Of a stretch of 64,000 nucleotides of DNA, positions 9,989-20,163 are shown in pieces. The notes beneath the pieces are model-generated. The model was given only the letters and a program-made list of their open reading frames with translations. It did not search any database and was not told where the DNA came from. Position 1 is the first letter of the stretch; each line of letters begins with the position of its first letter. Origin of the DNA: Skeletonema tropicum (Eukaryota > Bacillariophyta > Thalassiosirophyceae > Thalassiosirales > Thalassiosiraceae); NCBI GenBank assembly GCA_037178625.1, contig CM074135.1, positions 1,366,001 to 1,430,000 of the forward strand. Reading direction: 5' to 3'. A program made the position numbers and the translations under genes.

Positions 9989-10294
9989 GGTGTTGATGTT
10001 ATTGATGAGCCCGTAAGTAGTTGTAGTAGTGATCGTTTTATCACATCCGCCCGGCGGCGGCGCGCGGCGAGGAGAAGCAACGAAAAAATGCGATGTCGTT
10101 ACTCGTTACATATCGTACGGTCGTGCAGAGTTCTAAAACGACAGTGTTTTTAAAATGGTCAATGAAAAAAATATCCACAACAGATCCGCCCGCCTCCACA
10201 ATGATCGCGGAGTAAATAAAATATGGTTGTAACCGCCCAATAAGTATCATAGACACCACTACTCCGCAAACCACCCAATCCTCAACACAAAATA
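9989..10294. promoter_or_regulatory. Divergent promoter region, SUMO-BTB / delta-COP
   Basis: About 306 bp between two divergent ATGs. It holds a GC-rich stretch (CCCGGCGGCGGCGCGCGGCG, about 10050) and an AT-rich part towards delta-COP. No specific binding site was recognised. Confidence 0.45.
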
Positions 10295-11982
10295 ATGGTA
10301 GTCCTCTCCGCCTCCATCCTATCCAACCGCGGCTCTAAAGCCCTCGTCTCCCGTCAATTCGTGGAAATGAATCGCCTTCGCGTCGAGGGCCTCCTCGCCG
10401 CCTTTCCCAAACTCATGGGTCATTCCAAACAACACACATTCGTCGAGACAGACGCCGGTTCGATACGTCTACCAGCCACTCGAAAATGGCATGTTCTTAC
10501 TTACTCATCACCACCAAAGCGAGTAATATAGTGGAGGATCTGGGCACGCTGCGGTTGCTGGCCAAGGTGGTACCGGATGTTACCGGAAGTCTTTCCGAGC
10601 ATGCAATTAATGAGCACGCGTTTGAAATTATCTTTGCCTTTGATGAGGTGCTGACCACGGGGGGGTACAAGGAGGATATTTCCCCCTCGACGATACGAAC
10701 CAATTTGGAGATGCACAGTCACGAGGAGGAGATGGCGCTCATGCTCAAGAAGAGTAAGGAGGATGCCGCCAAGGAGCAGATGCAGCAGCAGGCCAAGGCT
10801 ATTAAGGATAGGCAGATGGCGGCATTGAGGGATAATCTCATGAATGGAGGTGGCATGGGGGGAGGGGGACGGCCGCAGGGGGGCATGGTGGGTTTCGGGG
10901 GTGGAGGTGGCCAAGGAGGAGGAGGCGCTGGGGGAGGATTCGACATGTTTGGCCAGGCTGGTCAAGGCGGAGGAGGTATGGGCGGTGGCGAGAATGGGTC
11001 TGGGATGGGAGGCATGTCGGACAATCCTTATGCGAATCTTGGCAAATCTAATGCGGCGCCTGAACCAGAGGCACCCAAGGTGATAGCAAAGGGAATGAAA
11101 CTCGGCGGAATAGGTGGCACCAACAAGAAGAAGGATAATCTCATGGCGGGCATGATGGCAGAGGACAATCTCATGGGCGGTGGTAATGCCGCTGATCCAT
11201 TTGGCTTGGGCCTTGCTGCTCCTGCCGCTGCACCTGCTCCCGCGGCACCATCGGCTCCTGCAACAATGTTGGTGGAAGAAAAGATTACTGTCAACATGAC
11301 ACGCGAGGGGGCGATTGAATCCAGTGAAGTCAAGGGTACCATCACCTACACGGCGAATACAGATGCGGGAACTATGGCCAATATCGCAGTCAATAAATCA
11401 GTGTACGGTGCGAAATGTGGGAGTGGATGGTCGTTTGCGACTCATCCCAAGGTGGATAAGAAGGTTTATGAACAAAGTGGTGTTCTCTGCATCAAGGGCG
11501 GGAAGGGCTTTCCTCTCAACCGTCCCGTGGGAATTCTGCGTTGGACTTATAATGGTGAAGATTCTGCACCCATCACAGTCAACTGCTGGCCAGAAGATGA
11601 AGGAGGTTCAATCAATGTCAACATGGAATTTGAATTACAACGCAATGACGCTGTGATTACCGACGTCAACATTCTCTTCCCATTGGGCAGCACAGACGCC
11701 CCAGCAATTGAATCCATTGATGGACAATACAAACATGACCCAAATACTGGTATGATGTGCTGGCACCAAGATGTCATTGATGCGAACAATGCTACGGGAT
11801 CATTGGAATTTTCTGTCGCAGGATCGAATGTTGATGCATTCTTCCCAGTTCAGATTGCTTTCACCAGTCAAAGCCTCATGTGTCCAATGGAGATTGTCTC
11901 CTTGACAAACGCAACAAATGGATCAGCTATTCCCAATAATATGACTGTCAGAGTTGTTCCAGAATCGTATCAATGCCAATAA
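10295..11982 (+). CDS. Coatomer subunit delta (delta-COP), reading frame interrupted
   Basis: Delta subunit of the COPI coat, which drives Golgi-to-ER transport. The start [20 protein letters not shown] and the [20 protein letters not shown] segment match the N-terminal longin-type domain. [18 protein letters not shown] follows, then a Gly-rich linker (about 10840-11030) and a C-terminal mu-homology domain ([33 protein letters not shown]). The frame changes twice within 50 bp. At about 10457 one extra G breaks the frame, and removing it restores VRYVYQPLE. At about 10497-10504 a duplicated CTTA breaks it again, and removing it restores the FLLITTK sequence. Everything else is intact, so sequence error or a polymorphism is likelier than a pseudogene. 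The Gly/Met-rich linker is longer than in animals. Confidence 0.9.
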
Positions 11983-12151
11983 TAATTCTGCTGATTATGA
12001 ATAGAAGATGGAATGGATAAATTTCCGATTTTGAACTTATTCGAGGTAAACAATCTGAGAAAACAATAACATCAGATTACTATTAATAATACGACTTGAC
12101 TTTTTTATGAAATCATTTTAGATAACGTCGAAGATGACGCAAATGTAGAAC

Positions 12152-12532
12152 TTAGACCAAGTCTGCCTCTGTTTTCCTTGGTTTCAAGCTGCATGACATG
12201 TTGGTTTTGCAGTAGTACTTGTGAGCAATGACGCAGATGATAAGCATTGTCACAATAGATGCAGACCATAGAAATGATGTTGCATTGAAGACGTGATTTT
12301 GCGGTATCTTAGTAAAAGCCTCACTTGATTCGTCAGCGTGTGCTGGGCGATGTCGATGTAACTCACTAGCAGCATCTTTTTCATTTTCACGTCCACGAAG
12401 GTTGAAGATATTTTCTTTTCTATGCCAGCCTACGTGCTCGGCCCATTCAGGTCTGATCCCCTGTTCAACTGGGGGATTCTCTTCGATGACCTCACGAACT
12501 AAATCATCTAGCTCATTATTGCTGGCCATCAT
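12152..12532 (-). CDS. Small single-span membrane protein, unknown function
   Basis: 126 residues from the ATG at 12532 (an MM pair). A charged N-terminal region of about 85 residues, rich in Glu and His/Arg, precedes one hydrophobic helix (about residues 86-106, FLWSASIVTMLIICVIAH). A short Lys/Cys-containing tail follows. There is no signal peptide, so the topology would be tail-proximal with the N-terminus cytosolic (inference). No family was recognised. It is convergent with delta-COP, whose stop is 170 bp away. Confidence 0.55.
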   Translation of the reverse strand: MMASNNELDDLVREVIEENPPVEQGIRPEWAEHVGWHRKENIFNLRGRENEKDAASELHRHRPAHADESSEAFTKIPQNHVFNATSFLWSASIVTMLIICVIAHKYYCKTNMSCSLKPRKTEADLV

Positions 12533-12780
12533 CTGCTACTTAGATGGACTATTGCCATGGTTGACGCCTGCATTGATTGACCTAACAAAATCTTCAATGA
12601 GTACCATAACAGTAGACCATATTTCGTATCTATAGTACTATATGTACATTGTACTTATGTACGTCAAAAAAAAATGATCATCGCAAAAAACAAAAACAAA
12701 AGCCTAACAAAAGCACAGTTTCAACCATGTCAATGACACCGAGGAAATAATAAAAGGTATTGGGACAAAGTACAGCAAAA

Positions 12781-14103
12781 ATGGAGTATTCTTCTGATGA
12801 CGATTCCGTCGTTTCAAGCGGCGACGAAATGCTGAACATGGAAGTCCCCTTCTCTCAAGACTCTGTCACTCAAAAGGTAACGGGCAAAAAGAGTGAATCG
12901 GATGATGACAGCGATGACGAAGAGGGGTCACCTAGCAAGAAGAGGAGGCGAGTGGATGCAAATGATGACAATCAAAGCGATGACAATGATGATGCTGCAG
13001 CGAACGAAGTTGACAATGATGCGATCGCTCTCGCTGATGCAACCACTGCATTTAAAATCCAGTTTAATAAACAAAAGATGGGCACCACCAACAAACTCTA
13101 TTGGAACGAGAGGCGGCAGAAAAAGAATGCCACTCTCTATCCTATCCGAGTTGTACCCCGCGAAGAAGTTATTGGTCTCTGCCTTAAGGAATGGAATGCC
13201 GAGACAGAACGTCCAGTGCAGTATATTCAATACCCGCACAAACAAATCAAGAGAGATTTGGGCTTGTACGATGTTGTCTCGGTAAAATCATTGACTCCCT
13301 ACCATGGTGATGGACCGACAGATTCATGGTGTGCAAAGAGATTCCAACAATATTCGAAGCAGCTCAAACGAACATTGAAGGGGTTGACTGAGATTGACTT
13401 GATTACGGAAAAAGCCTTTCTCGGTTTGGTATTGGAACAAAGTGTGAAGGAGGAGGAAAATGAGAAGGAACGGTCCTTACTACTTGACAAGCCGGCACCA
13501 GTAGAAAGCACAACTCCCGAGAAGGAAGATGAGCAAGCTGAGAACGACTCAAATGATGGTGATGACGACGATGATGACGGCAGCGTCGGTGGCAGAAGAT
13601 CAAGGCTGTGTAGAAGCGACGAAGTCAAGAGCGAACCATTGCGACCAGGGGATGTGATTGAATACTACAAACCCACCGCAACAGCGGGGGATCCAGATGC
13701 ACTGTGTCAGGCAGAGGTTAAGTTTGTGAATCCAAAAGGCAATCCAATCTTGATTACAAGCGATATCTTTACAATATTACCATCTGATCATCAAGTGAAA
13801 CGCGTGAAGCGAATGAATCGAGGCAAACTTCATAATCATAACGGACGGTTTCGTGCTATCAACAGCTATGTTCTGAAAAAAGAAGGAGTGAGTGAGGTCA
13901 CCAATTTATATGCTTTTTCAATCATTGTTCACCTTTCTGGCTCACCTTACCTCCTTACCTCCTCACAGAACCCAAATGCAGTAAAGGAGATAATGGCCGA
14001 GACAACAGCACGGACAAAGGCAACGATCCAGAGAGCGAAGGATGAACTTGAATCTAAGATGGATGACGGAGGATTCTTCCCACGAGATTTGATTCGAAAT
14101 TGA
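12781..14103 (+). CDS. Acidic nuclear protein with a possible tudor/agenet-like segment
   Basis: Two exons, 12781-13887 and 13969-14103, separated by an 81 bp intron (GGA|GTGAGT...CACAG|AAC) whose length is a multiple of three and which contains no stop. The spliced product has 413 residues. The N-terminus is Ser/Asp/Glu-rich and carries a KKRRR basic patch that could be a nuclear localisation signal. The middle (about residues 90-215) is a folded-looking region (YPIRVVPREEVIGLCLKEW). A second acidic linker follows, then LRPGDVIEYYKP...GDP, resembling the first strands of a tudor/agenet-type module. No certain family assignment. The ATG at 12781 follows AGCAAAA and is the first in frame. Confidence 0.7.
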   Translation: MEYSSDDDSVVSSGDEMLNMEVPFSQDSVTQKVTGKKSESDDDSDDEEGSPSKKRRRVDANDDNQSDDNDDAAANEVDNDAIALADATTAFKIQFNKQKMGTTNKLYWNERRQKKNATLYPIRVVPREEVIGLCLKEWNAETERPVQYIQYPHKQIKRDLGLYDVVSVKSLTPYHGDGPTDSWCAKRFQQYSKQLKRTLKGLTEIDLITEKAFLGLVLEQSVKEEENEKERSLLLDKPAPVESTTPEKEDEQAENDSNDGDDDDDDGSVGGRRSRLCRSDEVKSEPLRPGDVIEYYKPTATAGDPDALCQAEVKFVNPKGNPILITSDIFTILPSDHQVKRVKRMNRGKLHNHNGRFRAINSYVLKKEGVSEVTNLYAFSIIVHLSGSPYLLTSSQNPNAVKEIMAETTARTKATIQRAKDELESKMDDGGFFPRDLIRN

Positions 14104-14237
14104 CTACTACAATAAGCAGTTAATACATGCTAGTAACAAACACTGCACAGCAGCGCTCCATAGTAATGCTGCACATATTCAATTCTCAACTATTATGTAC
14201 AGTACATAATATTATCATCTCTACATTAGACATTTTC

Positions 14238-14729
14238 TTAGCTCTTCACTAACAGTACATTTAATATCTTCTGCAACGTCTGAACTCTCGACCCAGTCTG
14301 TGCAGATTGGTTCTCTTCCAGTGTCCATCTCGACAATGGGAACCGTCCCAAAGCACCATTGTCAATCAATTGCAAGAGCATCACATCACGCTTGTCTAGA
14401 TATGACATGTAACCTTCGATGCATGTAGCTGCTCCCTCGATGTTATCTGCATCATAATCTAGAATTGCTTGTTTTGCTAATTGTTGGTTATTTGTATGAG
14501 CATTTTGTTGCCCAAGATCGATGGGTGTGTTTGATGTGTTTGGCACAGGAAAGTGCACACGGAGGATGAGTTTGCCGCCCTCAATCGGAGCTGTTACACG
14601 CATCGTTTCCTGCTCATTGCGGATATCAGCACTTAGTGTTGGTCGAGAGTAGACAATTAGGACCAGGGGCGATGCCCTATCCTGCCGCTGAGACATATGA
14701 ACGATTTCTTTTGCCAGTTCAGAAGCCAT
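14238..14729 (-). CDS. Uncharacterised protein, possibly missing a 5' exon
   Basis: 163 residues from the ATG at 14729. The frame remains open upstream for about 30 codons without another ATG, so either this ATG is the start or an upstream exon joins here; a GGTATGG sequence at the ATG could even be a splice site. The product has a beta-strand-like centre (LVLIVYSRPTL, GGKLILRVHFPVP) followed by a helical part with ALGRFPLSRWTLEEN. No family was recognised. It is convergent with the acidic nuclear protein, with stops 134 bp apart. Confidence 0.5.
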   Translation of the reverse strand: MASELAKEIVHMSQRQDRASPLVLIVYSRPTLSADIRNEQETMRVTAPIEGGKLILRVHFPVPNTSNTPIDLGQQNAHTNNQQLAKQAILDYDADNIEGAATCIEGYMSYLDKRDVMLLQLIDNGALGRFPLSRWTLEENQSAQTGSRVQTLQKILNVLLVKS

Positions 14730-16005
14730 ACCTTGAGTGTTTGTTCTACCACTGTCGGTGAATGACTGTAATAAACACGGAGTTCGTTGAAAGTGTTGGT
14801 TCAATGAAGTTATGAGATGTTATCACTACAAGTTGGCTTCTCATGATCGCCAACAGCTAATCTTTTTTATTATCGAGAATCCTATCTGGTTCGCAGATCG
14901 CCAAACCATCTACTCAGAGAATCTTAGGAATCTCTTAGGCAATGACAGGTGCATAGCAGTGTTCTTCGTTACATCCGTTATCATCCACTATGCCAAGTGC
15001 CAAGAAGTTGGTGCTTGCTATGCATTATACCAACCACTACTTGCGGAAGCTGATCAATGCTATCACAATCCCCACCATTAACTTCTACTCTGACAACCAT
15101 TCTCCACGCCAAGGACAAGGAGAAGGCATACGATATTCGTTGGTCTCTCGTCTCTCCGTGGTTTATCGTGCCATTTTCTTTTTTGACTTCAGCCATTTGC
15201 CATTAATTTTTGATTTTTGGAAAAGGATACGATGGGGCGATTTGCCTCTTTTGTCCATGTGCCCCCTTTTTGAGACCCAGCCAAATCACCCGCGGGTTGT
15301 GACTACATCACGTACCATACCACCCGCCTAACAATACGATCCGATGATAGTGCACGGTCCGGCCAGCCTTACATTTTGGATTTTTTGGGGGTTCGCATCG
15401 ATATCTGATTCCTACGTAGAAAAAAATCTGTACTGTCACAACGGTCTCGCTCAATTTTTGTTTTGACACAAAGGAGACCGAATATCTATCGCTAGAAAAT
15501 ATGTACGCTATTATTGTCGAAGTACTGGCCCAAAGCTGGCAACCCCCACGGTTTCCCACTCACCAAAGGCATGGAGAGTACAGAAGTCCTGGGGGTTGCC
15601 CATTTAGGGTCCGTACTTTTTCAGCTGAGGCTATGTGCGCTCTACGATAGGAATTAGTAGTACCTGGGTTTTTCTACGAGGACAGTTTGAGTGCCCAAAT
15701 CGTCGTCCACACGAGAGTTGGCCGGACCGTGAGTGTGAAGAGTTGGATTGTGATCGCTTGAAATGGCAGAACAAACGCCTTGCGGTCCTCCCACAGTCTT
15801 GGGAACGTAGTAGGTCAACCCATGCTTTTCGTGTAGAAATCAAATGCACAGTAGATTCCTGTCTTCTCTTCGCTTCATGGGCAGAAATACTGCTAGCTAC
15901 AAATTACCACCTATACATTGGACCAATGATATAGCTGCTATATCGTCAGACTTCGTTTCATAGCTTTATTTTTACTTTATATTGTTATTACACGGCCACA
16001 GGTCA
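14730..16005. other. Intergenic region with a hairpin
   Basis: About 1.3 kb without a supported gene. Short open frames on both strands show no recognisable protein. It contains an 11 bp perfect inverted repeat, GGCAACCCCCA at 15538-15548 and its complement at 15590-15600, separated by 41 bp. The left part is AT-rich. Confidence 0.5.
15538..15600. repeat. Inverted repeat, 11 bp arms
   Basis: GGCAACCCCCA (15538-15548) pairs perfectly with TGGGGGTTGCC (15590-15600) around a 41 bp spacer. It could be a small foldback remnant or a protein-binding dyad. No target duplication was seen. Confidence 0.6.
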
Positions 16006-19000
16006 TTATTGAAAGAAATATGGTGCTGATCTAACATCATTGAGGTCCAACTCGCCAAGTTCAGGACAATCTGGGAAGTTTATAGAAGGATATCGTAACT
16101 CCCACGTTTTCTTCAGATCCTGTAGCAAAGGTTGGTTGTACAAATTGATGAAGCATTCTCGAAGAATGACATTCATCTCCTCAATATCACATGGATGCGT
16201 CCAATAAGAATCATGAACTGCAGAGAAATAAAGGCCTCGCTTTTGCATCTCAATGGCAGTTAAGATCATGTGACTTGAATCGAGGCTGTGTACATAGTTC
16301 GGTGGGAATGCTGAGACCTGTCGCTGCCTATGCAATGGGAGCATATCAGAGTCGTTCGTCAACACCACATTCTGGAGGAGCGTAACCACAGTAAAGGGAC
16401 GCTTCTGACGGTAAGGTTGAACAACAGGAACACCGATCGGGCTAATAAACGCAACCGGTTGGCCTTGGGCTGCAATCAAGCGGGCGCATGCTGTGAGCCA
16501 ATCCATGGTGTCACGAGCACCTTTGAATTTTTGGCCCATTACCTCCATTGTCAGTGAGGCAAGATATCCACACGCAGTATTGATCTCTTGTTCAATTTCG
16601 TCAATGTCGTGACCTTTGTCTTCAAGCTTTTCCTCGATCTTCTCCTCGATTTGGTTCCTTGCACCAATATACGTTACACCATACACTGATGTCATGACCG
16701 TACGTTTGACAACTCCTCTATCGATCAAACCATTTACTAACCGAGCCGACTTAACTTTCTTGACTAGTGCCTTCTCCTTTTTAGTGAGGTCGGTTTTGTT
16801 CTCGTCAAAGTCTAGCATCTCGTTGGCATCTTCGGCCACGCGCCGAATAACTTCGTGCATCACACCAATGTATACATCTTGCGGCTTGTCAGCAATACAT
16901 AAGTTAACAGCTTTCCCTCCGTCTCTATCTCTCCCTAGTGCTGCGTAATGTTGTAAACCGTTGCATGATCCATCCTATGAATTTGTAGTCGTAAGTGGTT
17001 AGGAATGCAGTAACGAAACGAAAACAATCTCATCTTTTCTTCAAACGTACCATGTGAACGGGAAGAGAACAAAGGTAGTTCTCTGGATCGCCGGAGTCGA
17101 TTGCATAGATAATTTCGTGACACGTTGCGAGTCCCTGGAAAGGATCGTCAAGTTTCATCCACCAGTTGTTCTCTCCGAATGGGTCATCGACAGCCGCTCG
17201 AACATTATCTAAATTGTCTTCTGTAAATTGTGCTCGCCCTTCAAAAGACATTTTATCGGCCCCTGCCAGGTTGGCAAGATGGACTTTGAGCCAATGTAAC
17301 CCATTCGGACCAAGCGGCTTTGGTGTAGCAAACATAAGGAGTGCGCGACATAAATCCGACCCTACGATTGACAGATGCGGAGGTACTGGATATGCTCGAC
17401 CACGAAAGTCAACATTGTATGGAAAGAACACTTCTTCGAAGTCTTTGAACTTCTTCGCCTGATTCAGTTTAAGCATGGCTGAGCATCTAAGCGAGTGCAA
17501 GTCCATATTCTTCTGCTTGAAACGCAAATGCTTTGTGGTGGCATCTTTGTGCTTTCGGAAAGCTTCTAAATGGAGCTTTTGTTCTTCCTCACTCAAAGAA
17601 TGATAATCAACATATTCCATCGGTTCTGGCAATGGAGGAACTTCGAAATCCGTTCGAGATGGAATGTCACCCAAGCTTATTCCATCATCCCAGCATTTCT
17701 CCGCAGCCTCTAAGACCTTGTGATTGATTTTCCATGGTATGTTTCCAAGCATATTGAGGCCCTTGAACACTGTGGATAGATCTGCGTTGCGTATTGCGTC
17801 CTTGGTTTGGTAGATAAATGAAAAGTGTGATGTTAGAAATCCCCCAAACACTCTGTCTTTGAAACACTCAAACAACAAACTCACCTTTTGCGTCTTGCAA
17901 TGTCTTGTCCGCATGAAATCTGTTTTTAATAATTCATATCCACCATTTCCAACATCTGTCCAATCTTTTGGAGGTACTACCATCGGTTGGCATTTAGTGT
18001 TCGCCATGGCTCGCGGTGGTATGAACGTTGCGTCTGAAGACACTTCATCCGTGGTTGCAAGATGAAGCAACTCGGGATGGATTGAAATAAACCCATTGAA
18101 CTTCAACTTACCAGTTTTCTTCCTTGCGTAAGAAAAGGCAGGTTCCGGTGGCCCCCTACCTTTTGAGTCAGTAGAGAATGTTGTGTGGTCTAAAAGCAAT
18201 CGGATCAACGCCGCTCCAAGCTTGACTTTCAGAACTGGATCCCATTCAACAAAGTCTTGCATAGACAATGGCTTCTTATTCTCGCCAGTTGGATCGAAAC
18301 CTTCTGCGGCAAGAATTTCTTGACAACGCTTTCTAACAACTGCAGGTCGAACACGTCCCGTCGTTTTCAAAGATTGTGATCCACCACCTTTTTGTGATAT
18401 CTCATCCAAGAATCTCTGTAGGTGGGTTGCTGTATAGACCCATCTATCAACTGGCAATACCTTCCGAGCTGAGATCGGTCTGTTCACCCTCTAAGCTATC
18501 ATCAATGGTTGTTTGATCATTCAGCATGTGCCCATTATCATCAATCTCGCTCGTCGCTCCTTTTAGATTTGAAGTTAAATTGTCCTCCTTTCTCGTGCTC
18601 TAACTCGTAATGCCCTCGAAACATTCACTTCAGCTTCAACCGCCTGCGCAATGTTCATCGCTAGAGAAACAACTTTGGAGCCCATTTCCTGATCTTGAAC
18701 CGTGCAGGACAAGGCCGTGTGTGCTAAGTAGAACCGCTATCTTTCGTGCAGGAATTAAACAAAGAAGCGGGCCGTAGATTGTTCTATCTTTCACAGTCTT
18801 TGTTTTCAAATCTTCAACAGTTTCTGGATTGAGCTCACTTGACGTGCTTGTTCTATTGTCACCATTCAGGTACAGCCATTGCTCTAATTCAATTGCATCA
18901 GTCAGTCCTTCATACCACGATCCAAGTGCCCTTCTTATCCCGGGTAAACTAGCGTGGTCAGATCGTGCTCGTGCCGATTTAAGCTCTACCATGTATCTCG

Positions 19001-19717
19001 CTACTGCTTCTTCGGTTGCTTCTATCTCTAATTGGAGTTGAAGTCGTTGTAAATCTTTGTACTTTGCCAATTGCGTTTCATCTTTGGTTTCTTCGTTTAA
19101 CAGGTCAGAGAGTGCTTCTTCATCTTCATACATATCCGGTGCATCTAATAAATCTAGTAAAGAGTCTTCTCCTGCCTCAGCTGCACTGTACGGCGTCATG
19201 TTTTCTACATCAAGCAATTCACCAGTATCTTCATTTAGAAGCATCATCATTGACGATTCTACTTCTATCGAGTTGTTTCTTGATGGCAGGAACATCATCT
19301 TCCTTATTCATCAAATCGAGTAAAGATCCCCCGTCAGTCATTTGAATCATACTGTGAGAAGTTATCATACTTGGAAAAATTGTTAAGTGATGCTTGTTTC
19401 ACCCATTTCAGTTGATATTTATCGCTGTTGTCAACATCGTCTTCATCTTGGTAAATATTATCAAATGATGGCTTCGTGCTCATCGACGCAGCGACCGCCC
19501 GCTGTGGCAAATAGTTGGATGCTCCAAATCGAGCTGATGTGTGGACTGCCTTACATGATGATTGGTAATGATGCGGTCTTTTCCTCTGCGCACTATTGAA
19601 TGTGTCTACTACTGTTGCTTGTTTGCACACCAGCGACCTAGATTCTCTGCAATGCGACGCCGATCCGATAGTGTTGTTCGAAGCATTCTGACACAGCATG
19701 AAAAGGCAAATTGGCAT
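16006..19717 (-). CDS. Single-subunit (T7-like) organellar RNA polymerase, N-terminal half frame-disrupted
   Basis: DNA-directed RNA polymerase of the phage-T7/mitochondrial type. The C-terminal ~800 residues are intact in two exons (18487-17051 and 16974-16006) joined by a 76 bp intron (ATG|GTACGT...CATAG|GAT). Motif A is DGSCNGLQHYAALGRD, formed across the junction. Motif B is KRTVMTSVYGVTYIG, motif C is the catalytic VHDSYW, and the protein ends APYFFQ, as these enzymes do. Upstream, the start at 19717 (MPICLFMLCQNAS...) is a plausible organelle presequence. From 18460 to 19350 the coding sequence hops between frames at about 19340, 19270, 18710, 18590 and 18461. Recognisable pieces are YGPLLCLIPARKIAVL, then VVSLAMNIAQAVEAEV, then VLPVDRWVYTATHLQRF. 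Most changes are +1; the one at 18590 is -1 in an A run. It probably transcribes mitochondrial (less likely plastid) DNA. Confidence 0.88.
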
Positions 19718-19941
19718 CAGTGAGAGAGATATGATAGTCAACGGCAAGTTACGGGAGGGTTTTTGGCTCTATAGTGGCTTTAGTGTAAGCAGTTAGGGTG
19801 TCATTGCGCTGATAGATTGCTTCAATTCGACATACTATTCGTGTACTTGGTACTTGTATCATCGTCGGCGGCGAGAGGCGAGAAGCCCGCAAAAAAGCAG
19901 ATGTTATGTTCTTGGTGAAGGTGGTTTTGTCTGGCCTCCCC

Positions 19942-19978
<37 letters not shown>

Positions 19979-20163
19979 CTCTCCCTCTTTCTCCTAAGTA
20001 ATAAGAAGTACCTAATATGTCGCCTGCGCGCCTGCTGGTGCCTTGCTCGATCGAGGCAGGTCGAGATTTGTAGATACTTCTACAATGTATCCGAGCGGAG
20101 GAGCGAAAAAATGATGGACGAAAGATAGGTAGCATTGCACGAGTAGGTCCTTTCTCTATATTC
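19718..20163. promoter_or_regulatory. Intergenic region with a (TC)14 microsatellite
   Basis: About 446 bp upstream of the RNA polymerase start and downstream of the beta-oxidation gene. It includes a pure TC dinucleotide run at about 19945-19972 followed by more CT-rich sequence to about 19995. On the gene's strand this is a GA tract about 230 bp before the start codon. Open frames across it are simple-sequence artefacts. Confidence 0.6.

Noticed and set aside
19920..20135. 128-codon minus-strand frame rich in Arg/Glu
   Set aside because: Generated by the TC/GA microsatellite; no protein signal outside it.
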